A DNA stretch of 64,000 nucleotides from DYJB01 sp963777165 (GTDB taxonomy: Bacteria > Chloroflexota > Anaerolineae > Anaerolineales > E44-bin32). Position 1 is the first letter of the stretch; every line of letters starts with the position of its first letter. The DNA lies in contig CAVZPO010000032.1 in the NCBI GenBank assembly GCA_963777165.1, forward strand, positions 1 through 64,000, written 5' to 3'. The notes under the pieces were generated by a model, which had not been told where the DNA came from, made no database searches, and was given only the letters and a program-made list of their open reading frames with translations. A program made the position numbers and the translations under genes. Positions 48,769 to 57,712 of this stretch are shown in pieces.

Positions 48769-49854
48769 TTAGTCGACGCGCGAGCCGTTGCTCTGCAGGA
48801 CGGCCGTCACACCGGTGTGCCACTGGTGCCAGTCGCCAAACTTGTCCTTCAAGATGCGCACGCCTTCGCCGATGGGGGTTTGCCCGATCGACTGCAAGTC
48901 GGCGTCGACCATGATGCGCACCAGCTCCCGGAAGGTCACCTTCGGGGACCAGCCGAGCATGCGATGCGCTTTGGAGGCATCCGCCTGAAGGAAGTCGACC
49001 TCGGTCGGCCGGAAATAGCCTTTATCGATCTCGACGTGCTCGTGCCAGTCCAACCCGGCGTAGCCGAAGGCTTCTTCGACCAGCTCCCGAACGCTGTGCG
49101 CTTCGCCGGTGCCGAGGACGAAGTCGTCCGGGGCGCCGAGCTGCAGCATGCTCCACATCGCCTCCACGTACTCCGGGGCGTAGCCCCAGTCGCGTTTGGA
49201 CTCGAGGTTTCCCAGGAACACTTTCTTCTGAATCCCGGCGCGGATCCGCGACACAGCCCGCGTGACCTTGCGCGTAACGAACGTCTCACCCCGTCGCGGG
49301 CTCTCATGGTTGAACAGGATGCCGTTGGTGGCGAACAGGCCGTACGCCTGGCGACAATTGACTGTCATCCAGTACGAGTACACCTTGGCGATCGCGTACG
49401 GGCTGCGAGGCTGGAAGGCGGACATCTCGCTCTGCGGTGGCGCGGCGCTGCCAAACATCTCGCTCGACGAGGCCTGGTAGAAGCGCGCCGGCACGCCGCT
49501 GCGCCGGATGGCCTCCAGGATGCGCGTCGTCCCCAGGCCCGTCACGTCCCCGGCGTACTCGGGGATCTCGAAGCTCACCTTGACGTGCGACAGCGCCCCC
49601 AGGTGGTAGATCTCGTCCGGGCGCACGTTGTAGATCAGATTGGTCAACTGCTCGGCGTTGGTCAGGTCCCCGTAGTGCAGGAAGAGCTTCGCTGCCGGAT
49701 CGTGCGGGTCCTGGTAGATGTGCTCGATCCGCTCGGTGTTGAACGTGCTCGCCTTGCGGATCATGCCATGGACTTCGTAGCCCTTGGCGAGCAACAGCTC
49801 GGCCAGATACGACCCATCCTGACCTGTAATTCCGGTGACCAGTGCCTTGGGCAT
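48769..49854 (-). CDS. gmd: GDP-mannose 4,6-dehydratase
   Basis: Converts GDP-mannose to GDP-4-keto-6-deoxy-mannose, the precursor of GDP-L-fucose and GDP-rhamnose. 361 residues. GITGQDGSYLAELLL is at the N-terminus. IRKASTFNTERIEHI, SSSEMFG, PRSPYAIAKVYSYW (Tyr-Lys), NHESPRRGETFVTRK and RDWGYAPEYVEAMW are all present. ATG 49854 has GGAG upstream. The gene has its own promoter (49904-49931) with an operator-like palindrome identical in layout to that of the EPS regulator, about 43 bases ahead. Confidence 0.97.
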   Translation of the reverse strand: MPKALVTGITGQDGSYLAELLLAKGYEVHGMIRKASTFNTERIEHIYQDPHDPAAKLFLHYGDLTNAEQLTNLIYNVRPDEIYHLGALSHVKVSFEIPEYAGDVTGLGTTRILEAIRRSGVPARFYQASSSEMFGSAAPPQSEMSAFQPRSPYAIAKVYSYWMTVNCRQAYGLFATNGILFNHESPRRGETFVTRKVTRAVSRIRAGIQKKVFLGNLESKRDWGYAPEYVEAMWSMLQLGAPDDFVLGTGEAHSVRELVEEAFGYAGLDWHEHVEIDKGYFRPTEVDFLQADASKAHRMLGWSPKVTFRELVRIMVDADLQSIGQTPIGEGVRILKDKFGDWHQWHTGVTAVLQSNGSRVD

Positions 49855-49890
49855 TCGACGCTCCAGACGGCGCGAGCAGTCTGCGCCAAT

Positions 49891-49905
49891 ATTCAGTGCC
49901 TGAAT
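49891..49905. promoter_or_regulatory. Second copy of the EPS-regulator operator palindrome
   Basis: ATTCAG-TGC-CTGAAT, centred at 49898, directly after the -10 box of the gmd promoter. The 24-base block around it matches the one at 38031-38054 except for two bases in the spacer. It is the only other copy I found in the window. Confidence 0.65.
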
Positions 49906-49931
49906 TATACCTTGGGGGGCGACTGCGTCAA
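49904..49931 (-). promoter_or_regulatory. Sigma70-type promoter of gmd
   Basis: On the minus strand, TTGACG (49926-49931) and TATAAT (49904-49909) are separated by 16 bases, as in the regulator promoter. The TAA stop of the upstream membrane gene is part of this -10 box, so the promoter is embedded in that gene's 3' end. Predicted start near 49897. Confidence 0.75.
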
Positions 49932-51499
49932 GCGCCCCGCCCTGCGGCGCAGGTAGTCCCGCCCAATGAAGAGCCCAAGCAGGCCGACCGTAGCCGCCAC
50001 CAGCCCGATCAGCGTTCGGCTGAGGCCGAGTTGCGGCAGCCCCCAGTAGCGTCCGGCATACCACCACAGGACCAGCAGCAGATCGACGAGTTCGATCAAC
50101 GCCACTCGTCCCAGCCACGGACTGTGTGTCTCCCAACTCTCCACCCAGGTCCAGGCAGCCAGGAGCATCTGCGCGGAGAGCAGGACGGCCCGGTAGCGCG
50201 GGTTGTCCCACTGCAGTGAACTGGCGCGCATCGCCGCCGCCAGCGCGCTGACGAGTCACGATCACCAGCAGGTAGACCTGGATCTCGCGCCACTTCCGGC
50301 GCTGCACGAGGAGCAGCAGGGCTCCGATCAGGAACGGGATCAGTACGGTCCAGCCCGCGGCCCGCAACACAGCGATCGTCCACCACACGGGGTTGGACGC
50401 ATCCGCCAGGGCTGCCGGCAGAAGCGGCAGGAGCAGCCCGTAGACCTGTGATCACAGGCATCTGCGCCCAGGCGGGAAACATCTTGAGGAAGAAGCCGAT
50501 GATCGGCGAGCCTTCGATGAGCAGGCTCGTTCTCCAGGCGTCGGTTGCATGCGTCCACCAACCCACCAGGGCGTCCACGCCCAGGCCGCTGAGATCGCCG
50601 ATCGAGGACCAGGCGCGCACCATCAGGAACAATCCCGCCAACGCCAGGCATCCCGCCACGGCCAGGGCCAGCCAGCGGCCCTTCAACTTCGACCTGCCCT
50701 CCCACAGCCATGCTCCGAGCAGCGCCACGAGCAATCCCAGCGCAAAGGGCGGCGAGAGCGGCAAGGCGATGAGAAACGCAGCCGCCATCCAGGCCAGGCC
50801 GCTTCGGCGCTGACTCTGGCGCTCGATCGCATACCCGTAGAAACCCATGGCGTACAGGGCGATCAAGAACGGCTCGCGCATCTGCGAACTGCCCAGCAGA
50901 ACCGACTCCGGGTAGAGCGCCATGCCCCAGGCGGCCAGGCCAGCCACGCGATCGCCCATCGCCGCACGCCCGAACGCCCAGGTGAAGAGCACGCCGAGCG
51001 CCGAGGCCAGTGCGGCCAGCTCGACCATCAGGAGCGGGCGATGCGCGTCCGGACTCACCATTCGGTACAGCCCGGCGCTGAAGGTCACCATCCCGAGATA
51101 CTGATCACTGGTCGTGCGCGCCGCAGCCAGGCCGGGCCCTGGATCCTGCATGCGCGAGATGTTCCAGGCATCGGTGTCGCGTTTGTACGCATCCTCGTAG
51201 ACGTAGCCCGCCTGCTGCGAATTGGTCGGGTATCCGAGGACAGGCAGCACGCGAATTAGCAGGCTGCCGACTGCCAGGCGAAGCCCCAGCGCAACGAGTA
51301 CGGCGGCGAGGACGCCCGCCGGCGCCCCTCGGCCAACCGATCCGAGCGCCGCGACCAACAGCGCGGCACAGGCCGCGGCCACTGCGCCGTAGGCCAGCCA
51401 TGCCCGGACTGCATCCCCGCGGGGATCGACGATCGTCAGCCCCGTCGCCGCGATCCCGGCCCCGGCCAATGCCAGCCACCATCGGGTGCGTGCTCTCAC
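49905..51499 (-). CDS. Membrane glycosyltransferase, GT-C-like (two frameshifts)
   Basis: About 530 residues. GYVYEDAYKRDTDAW in the first loop supplies acidic residues. About twelve helices follow. The frame slips near 50450 (after MFPAWAQMPVIT, to the frame reading VWWTIAVLRAAGWTV) and again near 50250 (to the frame reading SSLQWDNPRYRAVLL through the stop). In eukaryote-like and Chloroflexota GT39 relatives the segment WDNPRYR is conserved, which supports joining the pieces. The TAA lies inside the gmd -10 box. Confidence 0.72.
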
Positions 51500-51505
51500 C
51501 GCGCC

Positions 51506-52849
51506 TCAGCCTCCCCACCGCGTGATCGATTCCACCAAAGCATACGCCATTCGGGCGACGACGTAGAGGACCAGCATCTGCGCCGGCACCAGGAAGCGCG
51601 CGTTATCGCCGTGTTCGAACAGCGTCTGCAGCACCGAGCTCACCCACACCGTCCCCGCCGCGGCCAGCATGTGGCGATCGAACCCAAGCCGAAGGCGGGC
51701 CCGCCGGGAGAGCGTCACGGCGGCCGTACCCAGCAGGAACAGGCCATTGGCAAGCAACGAGAGCAAGCGTCCGGCCGTCGCCCACACGGACAGGCTACCG
51801 CGGATCGCGGCTGATTCGATCGCCTCGGGCGACCACCACACCGGCGCTTTCCAGAAATCGACCCAGCCTTCGGCCACGCTCCTGGCATACCACCAGGGGT
51901 GCTCGCGGATCAACTGCAGCGACAGGCGCTGAATTTCACGCGAGAGATCGTAGAAGCCCAATCCAGAGACGCGGCTGAGCTCCGGGATCGCATCCCAGAT
52001 GGTGTTGGACTGATCGCCGCGCGCGGCGATGCGCTCATCGCGCAGCCGCACATACGTGTCCCGGATCGGGGCGGCGCTGTCCGGCAAATACTCGAAGTAC
52101 GAGCCGGTATGCTGGATCAGCCCGAAACCGGTCACCACGGTTGGGGAGATCATCCCGTAGCTGGAGTAAATGAACCACAGCCAGCCTCCAAGGAGCAGCA
52201 CCGGGCCCGGCACAAAGGCCGCGAGCCGCGCGACGCGCCGGCGGGTGCCATCCACGGAAGTCGCCCACATGAAGGGCAGCAGCCATACTGGTAGGTAGAA
52301 GTACACCGGCCGAACCAGCCCGGGGAGCGCGCTGACGATTCCCAGGAGCATCGCCCATAGCACCTCGGCCGCCCGTCTTCCGGCAAGTTGGATCTCGGCG
52401 AGCAAGGCCATGCTCAGCACCAACGTGAAGGTTGTCAGCGTCTCGGCCAGCAGATTGGCTTCGAAGAAGAACTGCCCGGGAATCAAGTCGTAGGCGAGAC
52501 CGACGGCGAGACCGAGGCCCACGCTCCGCGTCATGCGCAGCGTCATCCAGAACAAAAGCAGCGAGATCGCCAGGCCGAGCCCAAGCTGCAGCGCGTAGAT
52601 GGATCGCGGGGCGCCGCCGGCCAAGGCGGTGAAAGCCGGGTAACCGGGGACGCGTCGGCCATCGAGCCCATGCAGTGTCCACCGGCTCAACACCTGACCG
52701 AGACGCAGGTAAGCTCCGGTGTCGTTGTACTCAACCGGCGGATAGCCGGCCCACAACAGCACGCGTTCGGCCAGGCCAATGGCGGCCAGCAGCCCGCCTG
52801 CGATCCACGTGTTCTTGCCCGGTCGAGTGTGGCGGACAGACTCAGCCAT
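51506..52849 (-). CDS. Membrane glycosyltransferase, GT39-like
   Basis: 447 residues, about ten helices. PPVEYNDTGAYLRLGQ is the first external loop with the acidic residue; RRVPGYPAFTALAG follows as in GT39/ArnT-like proteins, and FEHGDNARFLVP near the C-terminus is the common DNxRF closing motif of bacterial GT39 relatives. I chose ATG 52849 because it overlaps the stop of the GT4 gene; upstream starts to 52939 are possible but unsupported. Confidence 0.8.
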   Translation of the reverse strand: MAESVRHTRPGKNTWIAGGLLAAIGLAERVLLWAGYPPVEYNDTGAYLRLGQVLSRWTLHGLDGRRVPGYPAFTALAGGAPRSIYALQLGLGLAISLLLFWMTLRMTRSVGLGLAVGLAYDLIPGQFFFEANLLAETLTTFTLVLSMALLAEIQLAGRRAAEVLWAMLLGIVSALPGLVRPVYFYLPVWLLPFMWATSVDGTRRRVARLAAFVPGPVLLLGGWLWFIYSSYGMISPTVVTGFGLIQHTGSYFEYLPDSAAPIRDTYVRLRDERIAARGDQSNTIWDAIPELSRVSGLGFYDLSREIQRLSLQLIREHPWWYARSVAEGWVDFWKAPVWWSPEAIESAAIRGSLSVWATAGRLLSLLANGLFLLGTAAVTLSRRARLRLGFDRHMLAAAGTVWVSSVLQTLFEHGDNARFLVPAQMLVLYVVARMAYALVESITRWGG

Positions 52850-53990
52850 CGGGTCGCTGACCCGGGTCGATGCCATCCAGGCTGTGCCGGGCGCGTTCCG
52901 TCCACGAGTATTGGGCTGCATCTTTGCGCGCCTGCTCACCGAGCATCGCCCGCCGCTCCGGGTGTGCGCTCAGATCATCGAGCGCCCGCACCCACGCATC
53001 GGCATCCTCCGGCGGCGCCAGGACGGCATTCGACTCGGAGAGCACCTCGCGAAACACGGGCAGATCGGAAGCCAGGATGGCGCGCCCGGCCGCCAGGTAC
53101 TCGAAGGCCTTCATCGGGCTGGCAACGGCGCCGATGTCGCCGCCGCTGCTCCCGGCAATGTGGCGCTGGGATGGCATGACGAGCACATCGCATGCAGCCT
53201 GGTAGTGCGGCAGGTCGGCGTTGGCCACGAAACCCATGAACTCGAGGTTGGCGGCGCCGGCGGACCGCGCTTCCTGGCGCCAGTGCTCCACCGCTGCCGG
53301 TTCGCCGCCCACCACGACGAAATGCATCCGCGGCCGGAGCAGCGCCAGCTTCAGCAACAGGTCGATCCCGCGCCCGGCGTACAAATGGCCGGTGTAGCCG
53401 ATGGTCAGCGTCTCCGGCCAGCCAAGCCGGCGGCGCGCCTCGCGTGACTCCGGCAGATCCCGGTAGCGATCCAGGTCGACGCCCATCGGTGCCACTTGGA
53501 CGAAGCCTGGGTGATCCGGGAGGGGATAGTTGGCCACGATCTGATCGCGCAGCGAGGCCGTGATGGGCAGCAGTCGGCGCGCCCCGCGCCCTCGCAGGAA
53601 GGCACGAAATAGACCCGGGCCGAACCGGCCCTGGGGTTGCTCGTGCAATTCGAGAACGGTGGGAGCGCCAAGGGTTGAGGCGAGCGCGGCACTTTGAAGC
53701 GGCCACGCGTAACACAGTTCCATTCCCCAGGCACGAGCCCGGAGGAAGGAACGCAGGGCGTAGTCATAGCGGCGCAGCCACCGGACACCGCCGCACCAGT
53801 CAATACCGATCGGGCCGGCCACGCCGTAGCGTACGGCGAGTTCGGGCCACGCCCCCCCCGGTGCAGCGCCCGGCAGCCACAGGCGGACGGAGTGCCCGAG
53901 GTCCAGGAACGCCTGGCAGACCTTCATCACCTGGATCGAATTGGCGGTCCGGGACGGGACGCGAGCGGTCGAGAAGACTGCGATGCGCAT
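52842..53990 (-). CDS. Glycosyltransferase family 4 (GT-B)
   Basis: 382 residues. MRIAVFSTARVPSRTANSIQ begins the N-terminal Rossmann domain. VLELHEQPQGRF, IGYTGHLYAGRGIDLL, MPSQRHIAGSSGG and SPMKAFEYLAAGRAILAS (the E-x7-E-type donor region of GT4) follow. Cytoplasmic retaining transferase adding a sugar to the lipid-linked chain. It starts six bases after the flippase stop. Confidence 0.9.
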   Translation of the reverse strand: MRIAVFSTARVPSRTANSIQVMKVCQAFLDLGHSVRLWLPGAAPGGAWPELAVRYGVAGPIGIDWCGGVRWLRRYDYALRSFLRARAWGMELCYAWPLQSAALASTLGAPTVLELHEQPQGRFGPGLFRAFLRGRGARRLLPITASLRDQIVANYPLPDHPGFVQVAPMGVDLDRYRDLPESREARRRLGWPETLTIGYTGHLYAGRGIDLLLKLALLRPRMHFVVVGGEPAAVEHWRQEARSAGAANLEFMGFVANADLPHYQAACDVLVMPSQRHIAGSSGGDIGAVASPMKAFEYLAAGRAILASDLPVFREVLSESNAVLAPPEDADAWVRALDDLSAHPERRAMLGEQARKDAAQYSWTERARHSLDGIDPGQRPDG

Positions 53991-53996
53991 GGCGTC

Positions 53997-55364
53997 CTAC
54001 TGCGCGGCGGGCCGCACCGCCGCCCGCGGGACCTCGTGCAGTCCCTTGCGTACCAGGATCAGCGAAGTCACGATCGAATAACCGCTCCACATCATCGCCA
54101 TGCCCGGCGCCCCCAGCTTGGGTACGAGCAGGAGAATCCCCAGGACCTGCAGCAGGCCGACGATCAGGTAGGTGCGCGTCGGGTAGGTCGCATGCCCGAG
54201 GGCGTGCAGCAGAATGCGGGTCCAGTAGAACACGTTGACCACCAGGACACCGGCCAGCAGCAGGACCATCGCCGGGTAGGCCGCGCCGAACTCCGGGCCG
54301 TACCACGACAGGAACCACGGCCCGAGGACGGTCAGGCCGAGGCAGGCCGGCACGGCCCAGATCGAAGCGATCAGGCTCCCGGTGCGCAGCAGGTGGCGCA
54401 CATTCTCCCACTGGTGGGCGGCGGCTTCGCGGGCCAGTTCACGATAGGTCGTGCCGATCAGCGGATCGATGGGCACGAAGATCACATTGATGAAGGTGCG
54501 CGCCGCCTTGTAGTAGCCGACGTGGACGGGGGAGCTCAGCAGGCCCACCCACAGAATATCGCTATCACGCGTGACCAGGTTGATGGTGGCGCTGGCGTTG
54601 GTGCTCACGGCGAACTTCGCCAGCTCGCGGGCGTGTCCACGCAGCACGCCCAGCGGCGTTAGCCACCAGCGGCCCCCCCACACGCGCGCCGCCTCCAAGG
54701 CCGCCGCCAGCGTGATCGACAGGGCCCACGCCGCCTTGCCGATCAGGTAAGCCAGGACGATGGACTCGAGCCCCCCGTGCACGGCGAACGCGCTGGCGAT
54801 GAGCAAGAGGGTCAGCAGGCTCTGCGCGACGGTGAACGCCGCGATCAGCCGGAACCGGTTCAGGTACTGGAGCAGCGCCGTCGAGCTCTCCGCCATCAGG
54901 TTCGCCAACAGCACCAATCCGTAGAGGGCGAACAGGCCGGCCGCGGCGGGATCCTTCGTCAGATAGCGCGCCGCCAGGGGTGAGAGAAGGACGACCAGCG
55001 CGTACGCCAGGACCGAGCTCAGCATCTCGGTCAGGCCGGCCGCTTTGAAGACCGCCATCGCCCGCCGTGGATCGTCTTCGGCACTGAACTTGCCGACGTA
55101 GCGGATCACGAGCTCGCCCATTCTGAACGAGGTCAGGCGATTGATATTGCTGGCGAAGACGGTGATCGTGCCGAGAACGCCGTAGCCGGCGACGCCCAAT
55201 AGCCGGGCGGCCATCAGCGTTTGCACGAAGGACAGCGCTGCCGAGGCCGTGTTGGCGCTCAGGATGTATCCGGAGTTTCGCAGCACGCGCTGCACGAGCG
55301 GGCTGTGGACGAACCGATCGGGTGCCGTACGCAGGGGGAAGACGGGAGGCCACGGGACGGGCAT
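53997..55364 (-). CDS. wzx: Wzx-type polysaccharide flippase (MATE/MVF-like, RfbX family)
   Basis: 455 residues, about 12-14 helices. The early segment GYILSANTASAALSFVQTLMAARLLG is the classic start of RfbX/PST-family exporters, and KAARTFINVIFVPIDPL sits in the middle. It should flip undecaprenyl-linked oligosaccharides to the outer face. The window also encodes an ABC exporter, so two export routes for different glycans are implied. No Wzy polymerase was recognised with confidence. Confidence 0.88.
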   Translation of the reverse strand: MPVPWPPVFPLRTAPDRFVHSPLVQRVLRNSGYILSANTASAALSFVQTLMAARLLGVAGYGVLGTITVFASNINRLTSFRMGELVIRYVGKFSAEDDPRRAMAVFKAAGLTEMLSSVLAYALVVLLSPLAARYLTKDPAAAGLFALYGLVLLANLMAESSTALLQYLNRFRLIAAFTVAQSLLTLLLIASAFAVHGGLESIVLAYLIGKAAWALSITLAAALEAARVWGGRWWLTPLGVLRGHARELAKFAVSTNASATINLVTRDSDILWVGLLSSPVHVGYYKAARTFINVIFVPIDPLIGTTYRELAREAAAHQWENVRHLLRTGSLIASIWAVPACLGLTVLGPWFLSWYGPEFGAAYPAMVLLLAGVLVVNVFYWTRILLHALGHATYPTRTYLIVGLLQVLGILLLVPKLGAPGMAMMWSGYSIVTSLILVRKGLHEVPRAAVRPAAQ

Positions 55365-55370
55365 GGTCGC

Positions 55371-56348
55371 CTAGTCGCTGGTGGCGATGCTGCTTGCCCA
55401 GCCGCGCTCGGCGCGGTACCAGTCCAGGCAGGCGCGTAGTCCGACCTCCAGGTCGACGCGGGGTTCCCAGCCGAGAAGCGTTCCTGCTTTGCTGATGTCG
55501 GCCCACGTGGCGCGTACGTCTCCGGGGGCCTCCGGCCGCGTGTCGATCATGGCGCGCTTGCCGGTCAGCTGCTCGATGGTCTCCAGCAACGTGCTCAAGG
55601 CGATCGGGTGATCGCTGCCCAGGTTGATGACCTCGAAGCCCAGCGGCCGGAGCGCGGCCAACGTGCCGCGCACGATGTCGTCGACGTAGGTGAAATCGCG
55701 CTCCTGCTGGCCGTCGCCGTAGAGCACGACCGGCCGTCCTTCCTCCACCCACTGGATGAAGCGGAAGATGCTCATCTCCGGGCGGCCGGCCGGGCCGAAG
55801 ACCGTGAAGTAGCGCAGGATGGTGACATCCAGTCCATGCAGCGCGTGGAAGCTGTGGCACAGCAGCTCCGCCGCGCCCTTGGTGGCGGCGTAGGGCGAGA
55901 GCGGGCGGCTGATATCGGCGTCTTCACGGAAGGGGCGTGCGTTGTGCGCACCGTACAGGCTGGAGGTCGAGGCCTGCACGAACTTCGGGATGGCGTGCGC
56001 GCGGCATAACTCGAGCAGATGCAGCGCGCCCAGCATGTTCGTGCGGGCATAGAGCTCAGGGAGGCGAACGCTGGCGCGCACGCCGGCGCGGGCAGCGAGG
56101 TTGATCACCGCCTCGAATGGGCCAAGCCCGGCCAAGGGCGCTAGTGCCTCGGCGTCCGAGATGTCAAGGCGCTGAAAGTCGAACGATGGATGCGTCGTCA
56201 GGCGCTGCAGACGCCAATCCTTCAGGCGCGGGTCGTAGGCATCGTTCAGGTTGTCGACGCCGACGACCTGATCGCCGCGCGCCAGCAGCGCCGCCGCCAC
56301 TTGCGCCCCGATGAAACCGGCAGCGCCGGTCAGCAGATAGCGCGCCAC
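55371..56348 (-). CDS. NAD-dependent epimerase/dehydratase (UDP-glucuronate 4-epimerase/WbpP-like)
   Basis: 325 residues. LLTGAAGFIGAQVAAALLARGDQVVGVDNLND is a typical opening (only parts are cited as motifs: GAAGFIG and GVDNLND). INLAARAGVRAS, STSSLYGAH, SPYAATKGAAE and RYFTVFGPAGRPEM are strongly reminiscent of UDP-glucuronate 4-epimerases. GTG 56348 overlaps the stop of the UDP-sugar dehydrogenase (TAGTG), so the pair likely makes and epimerises a UDP-uronic acid. Confidence 0.87.
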   Translation of the reverse strand: MARYLLTGAAGFIGAQVAAALLARGDQVVGVDNLNDAYDPRLKDWRLQRLTTHPSFDFQRLDISDAEALAPLAGLGPFEAVINLAARAGVRASVRLPELYARTNMLGALHLLELCRAHAIPKFVQASTSSLYGAHNARPFREDADISRPLSPYAATKGAAELLCHSFHALHGLDVTILRYFTVFGPAGRPEMSIFRFIQWVEEGRPVVLYGDGQQERDFTYVDDIVRGTLAALRPLGFEVINLGSDHPIALSTLLETIEQLTGKRAMIDTRPEAPGDVRATWADISKAGTLLGWEPRVDLEVGLRACLDWYRAERGWASSIATSD

Positions 56349-57685
56349 TACAGCCTCGTCACCTTGGGGTCGTGCACGCCGGCGGACGCCAGCGCGTTGC
56401 GGCTGTCGAAGATCAGCGACGCCTGACGGGCGACGGCGGCATAGTCGATCGCCGAGTGATCGGTGACCACGACCACGCAATCGGCGTCGCGCGCCGCCGC
56501 CAACAGGTCCGGAACCGACGTCAGCTCCCAGCCTTCGTGCTCCAGGCTGGGGACATACGGATCGTAGTAGCTCACCCGGGCACCCTTGGCGAGCAGCAGG
56601 CCGATGACATCGAGCGCCGGCGACTCGCGCAGGTCGGAGACGTCCGGCTTGTAGGCCACGCCCAGCACGAGCAGCGAAGCCCCGTGCAGCGCCTTAGCGT
56701 GCGCGTTGAGCAGGTCCTGGACGCGCTGCACGACGTAACGCGGCATGTTGGTATTGATCTCGCTGGCCAGGTCGATCATCCGAGCGTTGTACTTGAGGCT
56801 CTTCAACTTCCAGGACAGGTAGAGCGGGTCAATCGGGATGCAGTGTCCACCCAGCCCCGGCCCTGGCGTGAACTTCATGAACCCGAACGGCTTGGTCGCC
56901 GCCGCCTGGATCACTTCCCAGACGTCGACGCCCAGTCGCTCGCACATCAGCGCCATCTCGTTGACCAGGGCGATGTTCACCGCCCGAAAGGTGTTCTCCA
57001 GCAGCTTGGTCATCTCGGCGACCTCGGCCGTCGAGACCGTCACGATGTTCTTCATCGCCGGCGCGTACATCGCCGCCGCTGCCGCCGTGCACGCCGGCGT
57101 AATGCCGCCGATCACCTTGGGCGTGTTCTCCGTCGTCCAGTCCTTGCGGCCGGGATCGACGCGTTCCGGGGAAAACGCCAGGAAGACATCCGTCCCGACT
57201 TTGAGCCCGCCGGATTCCATCTCGGGCAGCAGCATCTCACGCGTGGTCCCCGGGTAGGTGGTCGACTCGAGGATGACCAGCATGCCGGGGTGCAGTGCGG
57301 GGCGCAGCGCCTGCATGGCCGAGAGGATGAAGGACAGATCGGGGTCTCCGGTCTTGCGCAGGGGCGTGGGCACGCAAATGCTGACCCCGTCCGCCGAAGC
57401 CAGAGCCTCGAACGACGAGCTGGCGGTCAGCCTCCCGGCGTGGACCAGCGGCGCAACGTCTGCCGACGGCACGTCCTCGATGTAGCTCTCCCCGCGCCCC
57501 AACGTCTGCACTTTGGACTCGTCCAGGTCGACGCCGAGGACGTGCAATCCGGCCTTGGCCAGGGCGACCGCCAGGGGCAGGCCGACGTAGCCCAGGCCGA
57601 TGACGCCGACGCGCGCCTGGCGCGTCTCGAAGCGTCGGATCAATTCCTGGGCAGCGGGCGGCAGCGAAGCCGTGTCCGACATCAT
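56348..57685 (-). CDS. UDP-N-acetyl-hexosamine/UDP-sugar 6-dehydrogenase (WbpA/WecC family)
   Basis: 445 residues. GVIGLGYVGLPLAVALAKAG near residue 26 binds NAD. SICVPTPL, ILESTTYPGTTRE, FSPERVDPG, EMTKLLENTFRAVNIAL and GPGLGGHCIPIDP, which holds the catalytic cysteine, are complete. Oxidises the C6 hydroxyl of a UDP-HexNAc or UDP-glucose to a uronic acid. It is the first polysaccharide gene after the housekeeping group; only 27 bases separate it from udg. Confidence 0.93.
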   Translation of the reverse strand: MMSDTASLPPAAQELIRRFETRQARVGVIGLGYVGLPLAVALAKAGLHVLGVDLDESKVQTLGRGESYIEDVPSADVAPLVHAGRLTASSSFEALASADGVSICVPTPLRKTGDPDLSFILSAMQALRPALHPGMLVILESTTYPGTTREMLLPEMESGGLKVGTDVFLAFSPERVDPGRKDWTTENTPKVIGGITPACTAAAAAMYAPAMKNIVTVSTAEVAEMTKLLENTFRAVNIALVNEMALMCERLGVDVWEVIQAAATKPFGFMKFTPGPGLGGHCIPIDPLYLSWKLKSLKYNARMIDLASEINTNMPRYVVQRVQDLLNAHAKALHGASLLVLGVAYKPDVSDLRESPALDVIGLLLAKGARVSYYDPYVPSLEHEGWELTSVPDLLAAARDADCVVVVTDHSAIDYAAVARQASLIFDSRNALASAGVHDPKVTRL

Positions 57686-57712
57686 CTCTCGTCCTTCTCT
57701 CGACCCTCGGGA

